Assembly (NCBI GenBank): GCA_030248065.1
Contig: JASAMV010005193.1
Coordinates: 19,024 to 83,023 of the forward strand
Origin: Rhynchonema sp. JSB1_4
Taxonomy: Eukaryota > Nematoda > Chromadorea > Monhysterida > Xyalidae
DNA length: 64,000 nucleotides
Reading direction: 5' to 3'
A program made the position numbers and the translations under genes. Shown in pieces: positions 56,092 through 64,000 of this stretch. Within the stretch, counting starts at the first letter, position 1. Each line of letters starts with the position of its first letter. The notes beneath the pieces were generated by a model. That model was not told the origin of the DNA, made no database searches, and saw nothing but the letters and a program-made list of their open reading frames with translations.

Positions 56092-56844
56092 CAGTACCAG
56101 CTGCAATTTTTGGCTGATTGAGGCCTGCGCCTGCAGAGCCTGCAGCGCCTGCAGGCTCACGAGCCTGCGCAGGCTCGATACAAAACATAGCAGCCTGCAG
56201 AGCATGCAGGCTCGGCGCAGGCTTCGCAGGCCCAGTGTATAAGCGGTCGCAGGCGCAGGCTCATGAGCCTGCAGCGCCTGCAGGCTCGGCGGATGCACAG
56301 CTACTTTTTGTGCTTTGTGATATGATTTTAAGTGAGTTTTTCTCAGTTGTTTGAAGCATTTATACAACGTTCACGCTGAAAAAAACCAAAGCGTTGAAAG
56401 AATAAGCAATAAAACTGCCGATAAGGCCACATTTTATCCAGATTCACTGTTTAATAAGAAACAAGTTCCTTTTCGCGGTTTTTGTCAAGTTTCAGCAGAA
56501 AACTATAAGAAAGGTAATCATGTACTAATAAAACATGCAACAAATATCCATATACTAATGGCTAAATACGAGATAATACGCACTCCGTCCATAAAAGGTA
56601 CATGACTAAATGTCACAAAAACAAGCAAGCGCAGCTTGTGCATCCGCCGAGCCTGCAGAGCCTGCAGGCGCTGCAGGCTCATGAGCCTGCGCCTGCGACC
56701 GCTTATACACTGGGCCTGCGAAGCCTGCGTCGAGCCTGCAGGCTCTGCAGGCTGCTATCTTTTATATTGAGCCTGCGCAGGCTCTTGAGCCTGCAGGCGC
56801 TGCAGGCGCAGGCCTCAATCAGCCAAAAATTGCAGCTGGTACTG
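56092..56844. mobile_element. MITE, CAGTNCC/TGCAATT family with CCTGCAG arms and gene-like core
   Basis: Ends CAGTACCAGCTGCAATTTTT and perfect complement, TA at 56090-56091 and 56845-56846; empty TA in the left arm at 3356-3357. 753 bp. The arms are built of GAGCCTGCAGGC-type palindromes. The terminal 26 bp match 1171-1366 and 12085-12297 (CAGT-CC-TGCAATT-GGCTGA), but the interior is unrelated to theirs. The core (56290-56640) is A/T-rich with an 84-codon frame. Confidence 0.92.
56351..56605 (+). pseudogene. Gene-like fragment carried in the MITE core
   Basis: 84-codon frame with ADKATFYPDSLFNKKQVPFR and KGNHVLIKHATNIHILMAKY; composition is A/T-rich and Lys/Asn-rich, unlike the GC-rich arms. 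It could be a captured exon or part of the ancestral transposon. No second copy in the window for comparison; no family recognised. Confidence 0.35.
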
Positions 56845-57531
56845 TATGTGTACCTACATAGTACTTTCATCAGAGTACTATGTGTGCATCGAGTTTCATT
56901 TTCATTGCATGTTGAGGCGTTGTGCTCAATGGTTTGGTCGGGCAGCCCCTAATCTGATCCATCCGTCGGTGTTTTCGCTATGCAGTGCGTCGCTGGCCAT
57001 TTTCACATGCTGGCCAATTTTACGAACTACAAAACAAACCGTGAACTGTTACTTGGGCAAATAAAGCGGTGGCCCAACATCATGAACGTGGTGAAATGTT
57101 TGACTGCGACTATGTCGGTTTCGCTCCTCGTCGAAGCGCAATTCGTTCACCCGTTCACGGCTACGTCCATTTGCAACTATTTTGAACCAGTGAGAATCGC
57201 GTTCTTTATTTTTTACTTGTTACTAAAAATGATATAAACATGTATGAAAATAAGATCCTTTCATTATAAAGTTTCAGTTTCATTAGAAAGAAATTTAAAC
57301 TGATTTCAAATTCGAGTAATAAAATTTGAAAAAGAGCCAAAACTTCGGTTCTCACACACATAAAAATATTTTCTCTGCTCTAGATCCCGAAACCCGATCA
57401 CGAACATTTGGCTTATCCCGGATCCCGAACCTTTTTGCAATTCCTGTCCCGAATCTGGTTCCGTGTGAACCTTATATACGATACTTTATAGGTTCCAAGA
57501 GAACCTCTGGAATCTATGTAATTCACACCAC

Positions 57532-57948
57532 GTGTGTGGCACTCATCGAATCAGCGTTTTTCAACCAGAACCAATGTGTATACACGCGTTTCAGCAGCAG
57601 CAACTGACGGACACAGAACTGCGTGAACGATGTGGAACGTTGCTTTCAATCTGTGAAACCGGTCAAGGCTACCGATCATGTATGAGATTCGCCAATTGTG
57701 CAGCAAACGTCGCTGGAGTCAGGGCATGCGGAGTGCAGAAAACGCAGCCCATCACCGCGTTAGTCCTTCATTTTGATTCGTTCATGTCTACAAGGCCTTA
57801 CGTACCTGTGTCGGTCTGTGTGTGCATTGAACAATCTGACCATTCTCTCATCCCAGTTCCCTGGGGAAGTGTGTGTGCCTCATCGTACCATCCTGAAGTC
57901 ATGCTGGATATCCGTGTCCCTGTTAGTATTGCTTGGAGACGACCTTAG
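57532..57948 (+). pseudogene. Cys-rich exon-like fragment, unknown family (right copy)
   Basis: Mirror of 2255-2671 with one D-to-G change in the conserved part and a frame change near the 3' end (a CTCAGG/TACCTG difference around 57800). Confidence 0.4.
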
Positions 57949-58615
57949 CTGACGAAATGGTTCATTTATGTTCTTCAGAAGCTATCAAAGCGACTATGAA
58001 TCGACATACAGGTCACGAATAATTGCGTCGCGGGCAGACGGCCGCGTTATCAGTAAGTGTTGTCAATTATGGCGCACTGTTTCCACATCAGCCGTAATAA
58101 GATGTCCAAATCAACGTTTGCCAGACGCAGATGCCATTGTTTGATTGGACACATTTTTGGATTAGAGTCGGGGTTCTAAATTTGGCCAGCGTAAAATGTA
58201 TGTTCCCCTCATGCTATGAACAACATTTACGCTGGTCATAATTAGTGTTCCAACCAACCTCACAAAAGACATTCCTAACAAGAAGTCGTGTCGCCGACCG
58301 CGTTCGACAAAGGTTGATAAGGCCCACGTGACCGGACGGAAAAACCATGGCCGGAAAGATATGCGGCTTATGGACCCTAACATATAGATACGTCCGTCTA
58401 ATTCCACCGAATGCTAATCATAATAATTCACAGACGCGCACGAAGCAAAGCCGCATAGCTGGCCATGGCACGTCGCCCTGGTCACCGCGACCGGTTTGAA
58501 GTGCGGGGGCACGATCGTATCGAAACGAGTTGTGGTCACAGCCGCACATTGTTTGTACGTTCTAGGATATTTTTTCATTTGTACTTATAGTGACTGAAAC
58601 CCGGTCAAATATATA

Positions 58616-58806
58616 GGCAAACCACGCCAACACGAGCCCGATTTCGAAGGTGGTGTGTATTCAAAAACGAATAGAAAGAGAAAATCATCATGCTCCGCAC
58701 CTTTATATTCTTCAACGTGTAACATTTCCCAAATCAGCAGCCACGTATGAATGTTTCACTATTCTGCCAGCTGCGAAATCGGGCTCGTGTGGCGTAGCTT
58801 TCTTTT
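58616..58806. mobile_element. MITE, GGCAAACTACGCC family (right copy)
   Basis: Mirror of 1411-1598. Confidence 0.7.
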
Positions 58807-58850
58807 AGATTTTTACGGAATCTATACTACACAAAAAACAGGAAGACGTA

Positions 58851-59043
58851 CGGTACGGGCGTGCAATTCTTAGGCTGAAAGTTGAAGTCGCGTGCACGCG
58901 CGTGCGAAACAGTGCAAAGTATAGGCAAAAGTCGAAGTAACTTCACGTGCAAGTTTTGCGCGTGCGCGTATTGATGCTAGGAAGTCGCGTGCACGCGCGT
59001 GCACGCGACTTCAACTTTCAGCCTAGAATTGCACCCGGAACTG
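58851..59043. mobile_element. MITE, CAGTNCC/TGCAATT family (right copy)
   Basis: Mirror of 1171-1366, 193 bp, TA at both ends; left end degraded to CGGTACGGGCGTGCAATTC. Confidence 0.8.
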
Positions 59044-60048
59044 TATGGGTGATATTTTTGAAACGGTGTAAAGGTCAGTTGGGTGTAAGGGTCGGTGGAA
59101 AGCTCGGTGTGAAAAACTTCAGTGTAAGCTTCAAACAGTGCACGCTGAGCCAGCAGCAGACGCGCGTTTCTAAACGAAAGGTTTAACTTCTCACAGTCTG
59201 CTGTGCTAATGCGTCTGACCTGGTGCTGCTTGCCGACCATAGAATGTTGAGATCAGTTCATCTCCAATCGACCATAGAACTCCCTTGATGTGCAACTTTA
59301 ATAAAAATGTCGAAAATGCTGTAAAAGTAACAAGATACGCCAGAAGGCACAAGGGTTTGATCAGGTCCGGCTGGGATTCTCTCTTACTTTGCACTGAGCC
59401 GTCAAACAAATGCTTATGGATCATCGTCGACCTTTACGGATATAAATCAGACCGACGCCCACACACAGCATTGCCACATCTGTGTTCTCACCTGACGCGA
59501 ACACCTATGTGAAAGGCGGTGAGCAGCTTTTACCCTTTCCGACAACCAGTGCACAACGGACTGGCTAAACTGTACAAAACATTTCGATGCTAACTCAAAG
59601 TCATCCTGATGCATACCAGGCGCACACTGACTAATGCCTCATTTTGTGGGACATGGTTAATTTTGGCCATATGCGACGACTTGTGTCAACGACAATAAGA
59701 ATTAGCCAGTTTGTTACGGTACAGTGCTGTCGCGGGGCACGTTTTGCAGATCATGATCGCCACAGCGAATGTGGCCACGATGGGTTCGCTATCGAGATCG
59801 TATGAATCTATTGCGCACTGGCACCAGCAAACGACGTCAACCACCGCGTCCGTCTGAATTGGCTGCCGTCGCTCCGAAACTGTACAGTTCACGATATCTT
59901 TTCGGTCGACAGAAGATTGGTGTCAGCGCAGAAATGCGCTCGCGTATACATATACGTAGGTACTGGCATGGCGGTTTATGGTTTTATCACATAGCCGACC
60001 ATATTCTGACTCTGGTGTCAACCACTCGCGTTCCTTAACAACCAGCTA

Positions 60049-60237
60049 TTGCACTTGTCAACGAGCTTGAAATATTTTTGCAGACATCCACACGGATCCA
60101 CACGGTCTGGAGTTGAATATCTGAGTGAGGTGTCGTCAGACTCCGAGTCGTCGATGGCGATCGATTTAGACCAGGTCAAGATCGTGATCGAGATGGCTGA
60201 CGACACGATCAGGATTACGGCGACGATCAGGCCATAA
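60049..60237 (+). pseudogene. Exon-like acidic fragment, unknown
   Basis: Frame with EVSSDSESSMAIDLDQVKIV and ADDTIRITATIRP-stop. A related-looking phrase NIILTAPIDRRRIDVTVNF lies in the 62917-63273 frame on the same strand. No domain recognised; could be chance. Confidence 0.25.
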
Positions 60238-60493
60238 ATCGATCGATTTTGTCGAGTCGCCGGCTGCAACGGCAGCACACCGTCGTTTCTGATAGAGCAG
60301 CAGCACAACAGGCAGTCCCAAAACATTCGATTGGTGACGACGGTACACAACGTGAAACATCATCGTGGAACAACGGGCTGCGCACATTGTCGTTGTTGTG
60401 CGTACCACACACAGCGTAGCAACGCAACAAGCGATCGCATAGTGACAACGGAGAGGACAAACCGGACATAAAGGACAGCAGTTCGATCCATTA

Positions 60494-60971
60494 AGGTGGA
60501 ATTCTGGCTGGGTCGCGACCACGATTTTGGGCGCAACGACCAGCCAACCATCTGTGGTCGCTAACACCTGTTATAGTCGGACGCGACCAACTATAGCTGG
60601 GTGACGACCTCGGACTGCGACCTGCTGCGACCACCAAAAATGGTCGCGACCACGAGTTGAAAATTTTCAACTTGCAGTGGTCGTGGGCTATTAAATCGAT
60701 ATGTATTCCGGTATTTCAGTCGTAATGGAGTTTCTGGTTTTTTAAAGTTTTTTCTGACCAAAACAAGCCGTTCTAAACTGCCAGATATCATGACCGGCCT
60801 GCCTAAGCTTCGGGGCCAGATCCCTTCTATTTATTCATTTTCTCTTTCTATTCGTTGCGACCAGCTACGACCACGCGACTTGGCGCCAGAAAAACAAACG
60901 CAAAATTTGGGCGCTTGGTCATTGACAACCTTTGGGGCGCAACGGGTAAGCGACCAACTATAATTCCACCT
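60494..60971. mobile_element. Harbinger-like MITE, AGGTGGAATT ends, GGTCGCGACC interior
   Basis: TTA on both sides (60491-60493, 60972-60974), ends AGGTGGAATT and complement, 478 bp. The interior has many GGTCGCGACCA palindromes. The AGGTSGA start and TWA target resemble 40544-41263. No empty site available here. Confidence 0.65.
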
Positions 60972-60974
60972 TTA

Positions 60975-61485
60975 GTTCACTCACGTATTGTATCATTCAA
61001 TGCTAATGTTTGTTTGTGATCATTTTGGCAAGCGTTGACCTGTGCTGCAGCCCAAAGCAGTACGCGTGCTTTAGCGACGTTGGGCAGCAGAGATCGAAAA
61101 CGGGCAGGGCAAACTAAACCAGCCCGGTGGGCCCGTTATCAAGAGGGTTTTTGAAATTCAAATAAAAAACGATCGAAAAACAAATTCAAAAAAGCTGAGA
61201 ATAATACAACAATTTTCTTCTTCGGTTTCGGCTCCTGCCGTCCAACCCGTTTTGTGCCCGGAGGCATCGTCAGAGGCGAAGCGCACCGATACTGCAGACT
61301 CCAAAACACCAAAATGTCCCAAACGACTTACTGGTCGATTGAAACATACTGTAAGGTGCCGCCAGTGATCGCTTTATTGCACAGTGTGCGGCTTGTTGTG
61401 GCTATGATGTGTTTGCACAAAGCAGTTGAGTTCCACCCCAAGTACAACCAATGCACGTTGAAGTGCAAGTGCGGGGCTCAGCTTG
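60975..61485. other. Non-mirrored interior of the 4.7-kb foldback
   Basis: Unique sequence with a CCCGGTGGGCCCG patch near 61120 and an open frame at 61254-61496 that is not recognised. Contains TTGAAACATACTG (61340). Confidence 0.4.
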
Positions 61486-61607
61486 AGTCCCGGTAGCTTT
61501 AGTTGGTAGAGCCCTGGCCAGAGGTCGAAGGTTCTTATCCTCACGAAAACACCCGTTTGGTGTGCGGCTCAAGGTTCTTACATCTACATCTGGTACTTGC
61601 GTACCAG
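61486..61607 (+). repeat. Degenerate tRNA-headed SINE copy
   Basis: A-box-like GGTAGCTTTAGTTGGTAGAG, B-box-like GGTTCTTATCC, then CGTTTGGTGTGCGGCTCAAG as in the 24752-24925 SINE. The head has lost pairing, so it is an old copy. Confidence 0.5.
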
Positions 61608-62916
61608 CAATACGACATGGCTCAGGGCAGCGTTTAATTAGAACGGCGCATGCAGCAGCACGCAGCATTTTCTAAACAAAGTATACACTTTGCGCGATTG
61701 CCGTACTTTGATGTTCAATGAATAGTTGTTCAATTTAACCAGATATTCATTCCATACTTGACATAACACTTTGTCGTGGAGGCCAGACACAGATGCAAAA
61801 GTTTCGATATTTTTCAGATACTGAAAGTTGCCGGGAGGCAACCATTGACAGGCAGAAGCGCAGCGTGCATATATGTGTAGAGTAATGAAAAGGCAGATTT
61901 ACCTATGCAACCAACCATATCACATTTGAAAGATCATGAAATCAGTCTGATTACAACTGACCACCTCAAGCATTTTGTTTTCATATTCGCCTGTTGGCGT
62001 GATAAAAGCTAATTTTTTAAAAGAAAGCCTAACGACCGGTAAATCAAAGTACACAGACACTACATCAATATTATTTTCGAACCCTCATTCACACAATTAT
62101 GCAAGCACTGTATTGTTTTAGGTATATGTAAATAAAATACACATCCATTATACAGTTGATGCCACAAATGATAGAAGTTTGTAGTTGAGTTTGAGTGAGC
62201 AAAAACAAAGCAGTTCTTTTCACCATCGGGTGCAATGTCAAAGTTCAAACCCAGAATAATTTGAAAATAAAAATCCAAACGAAGAGAAATATGTGTGGAA
62301 TCACGATGATGCACAGATTCTGGGAGAATAATGTATGTGCCGCACAACGAAATGCACTGAGATTGATGTAGATTGAAGACAATGTGTGTCGGTTTCGAAT
62401 CAGGAGTGAGTCGGATGCCGACATCAAAAGTCAAAAGCGTCGTCGCTGAGTGAGGAATAACGCGAGTTGAACAGCCAAACCCAATACAGGACGTTCAGAA
62501 CGGTGAACTGAAAACGTTGTGTTGTTCTTATGGAAAACTTGGAACATTACAAGCCGAAAGCGCTTGAAGCTTGAAAGGCCGTGCATGACACACGTGCGTG
62601 ACCACAAATTTGCATTTGGACCAAAAGCTGGATCCGCCACTGACTTGCACTTTACTTATAAAGTTTGGTGTAGTTTAATCATTCTAAGCATTTATGATTT
62701 ATTATCATAATCTATGATCAAAAAATGCCGGAAATAGTAATGTTAGAATGCATTTTGTAACTATATTTGTGTATGTAGTGGGGTAAAAAGTAGCGTTTTT
62801 GTATGGCCAAAAGCTGACCTCAAAAGTTGAGCTCCATCCGAATCACGTCTAAAACTTATGTTTCTACAATATCCAAATCACAACAAGTAGTTTAAATCAA
62901 CAAAAAGTGAAAAACG
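61608..62916. other. A/T-rich interior, no recognised gene
   Basis: About 1.3 kb with short open frames (for example 62060-62434, minus) lacking any domain. Nothing repeated elsewhere in the window. Confidence 0.4.
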
Positions 62917-63273
62917 ATGCGGCCAAACCAAAAAAGGTATGCACGCGCTGGGGCAGTGCACCCGCAGTGCGGCGGCGACCTCAGGTGCTGGAACAGAGAG
63001 CCACGTCCAGTGCTCCATGCTAACGGCGTCACCCGGTCGCAGCGTGGACTTACTATGATCTGTGCGTATGTCCTGTGCTGTACGAACGATGTTCGATCAA
63101 CTCACCACAATGGGAACATTATCCTGACCGCCCCGATCGACCGTCGCCGGATTGATGTGACCGTCAATTTTCGACAACGTCTGGATCTGGCGCAACAGCC
63201 GGTCGTCGACTTGGCTCCCTGTTTCGGTTGTTCAGCCTGGAACTCCTCCCTGAGCTCAGGCTGTGACAGTTGA
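62917..63273 (+). pseudogene. Exon-like open frame, unknown
   Basis: 118-codon frame with NGNIILTAPIDRRRIDVTVN and FRQRLDLAQQPVVDLAP. GC-rich relative to its surroundings; the minus strand is also open. No family recognised. Confidence 0.25.
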
Positions 63274-64000
63274 TCATACAGGGGTCGTGGTGGTAGATCA
63301 ACGGTGGTCGCACAGCGCTGACCATGGACGGCGGCAAGCGATTGTAGCTGGTCACTGCGGCAGACACTGTTGTTGTTGGATCGGGCAGAAACCGTGATGA
63401 TGCTGACTGAGCAATGGCACTGCACTCGGATGCTAAACAGAACATGCACCGGCGCCTCGTCGTCCAGCGGGTCGTCTGTCGATGGCGAATGGGGGCGTTA
63501 GTCAGTGTGCACCTGGTGTGCATCAGGGATGACTTTGAGTTAGCATCGAAATGTTTTGTCCAGTTTCACCCAGTCCGTTGTGCACTGGTTGTTAAAAGGG
63601 TAAAAGCTGCTCACCGCCTTTCACATAGGTGTTGTGTTGAGGTGAGAACACAGATGTGGCAATGCTGTGTGTGGGCGTCGGTCTGATAACGATGTCTGTA
63701 AAGGTCGACGATCGCCCATAAGCATTTGTTTGACGGCTCAGTGCAATAAGAAATCCCAGCCGGACCTGATCAACCCTTGTGCCTTTATAGCATATATTGT
63801 TACTTTTCCAGCATCGACATTTTATTAAAGTTGCACATTAGGGAGTTCTATGGTTGATTGGAGATGAACTGATCTCAACATTCTATGGTTGGCAAGTGAA
63901 CCGCTCATAAAGTCTTTTTCCGGTCTAACCTGGTGCTGCTTGCCGCAGGTGACTGATGATTGATGCCGACGGCTGCCGTCAAATTCATTCGTTGTTGCTC

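Larger units (their letters stand above)
29625..59208 (-). repeat. Right arm of giant inverted repeat (palindrome)
   Basis: Reverse complement of about 1006-26494. It is longer than the left arm because of right-only insertions: 33166-33317, 35690-36711, 36748-36868, 37973-38478, 40544-41263, a tandem duplication around 41496-50217, 46380-48034, 48951-49678, 52491-54383 and 56092-56844. Each right-only insertion with a readable duplication has a clean single-copy target in the left arm, and the same holds the other way round. This shows that the differences are ordinary transposition events and not sequencing noise. The arms keep the same gene fragments, including one shared frameshift, so those lesions predate the split of the two copies. 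Confidence 0.95.
59222..63930. mobile_element. 4.7-kb foldback element outside the palindrome
   Basis: Arms about 59222-59640 and 63490-63900 are inverted copies (GTGCAACTTTAATAAAA, CAAATGCTTATGG, GGTGAGAACACAGATGTGGC and CATCGAAATGTTTTGT are mirrored). CTGGTGCTGCTTGCCG appears near both ends. The interior contains a Harbinger-like MITE (60494-60971), a SINE-like relic (61486-61607) and weak coding frames. No transposase recognised; ends and duplication not resolved. Confidence 0.6.

Overview
The window reads as non-coding, transposon-packed eukaryotic DNA, most likely from an invertebrate animal. Supporting signs are tRNA-derived SINE heads, a LINE-like 3' end with AATAAA and a (CTA)n tail, plausible AG splice acceptors, a C-type-lectin exon and dozens of miniature inverted-repeat elements. 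A short degenerate (CCTAAG)n tract at 32429-32484 matches the nematode-type telomere unit TTAGGC. That is only a hint, so I do not assign a phylum. I found no intact transposase and no bacterial operon.

Large-scale layout. The dominant structure is a giant inverted repeat. Left arm about 1006-26494 is repeated in reverse complement as right arm about 29625-59208, around a 3.1-kb spacer (26495-29624). Paired positions sum to about 60203 near the outer ends, about 53500 in the middle and about 56120 near the centre. The sum shifts because each arm carries its own insertions and deletions. Aligned stretches differ by only a few per cent by eye. Either this is a real chromosomal palindrome, or it is two alleles of one locus joined head to head in assembly. 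The sequence alone cannot fully decide this.

Insertions. Each arm serves as the empty site for insertions in the other, so many element ends and target-site duplications (TSDs) can be read exactly. TA-type MITEs: 3490-3728, 12085-12297, 24443-24718, 56092-56844. hAT-like with 8-bp TSDs: 6219-6725, 19486-19991, 23282-24020, 37973-38478, 40758-41233. TTAA-type: 10222-10758, 46380-48034. TWA-type (Harbinger-like): 40544-41263, 60494-60971. A 4-bp-TSD element lies at 8068-9142. A foldback element with 17-bp subrepeats lies at 52491-54383. Elements in both arms (6737-7836, 9277-11134, 18015-18315, 25276-25884 and partners) predate the duplication.

Coding remnants. Several exon-like stretches survive in both arms: a C-type lectin C-terminal half followed by Cys-rich and sushi-like pieces (left minus 12.8-14.9 kb, right plus 38.7-41.4 kb); a gene with a hydrophobic N-terminus, VTFEPQ-type repeats and a PPPPY motif (left minus 4.4-5.7 kb, right plus 52.0-55.2 kb); and a two-copy unknown family (left minus 18.3-21.6 kb, right plus 32.5-35.0 kb). 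All are broken by stops, frameshifts or insertions, so they look like gene fragments or decaying genes.

Other regions. Left-only 15.2-17.6 kb holds a 300-nt tract made only of A and C, a near-perfect foldback with a tRNA-like loop, and a 155-bp tandem repeat. Right-only 41.5-50.2 kb holds a very recent tandem duplication. To the right of the palindrome (59.2-64 kb) is another foldback of about 4.7 kb. Across unrelated element families the octamer TGAAACAT recurs far more often than chance, commonly near hairpin loops. Together with the palindrome itself, this is the best candidate for something undescribed.
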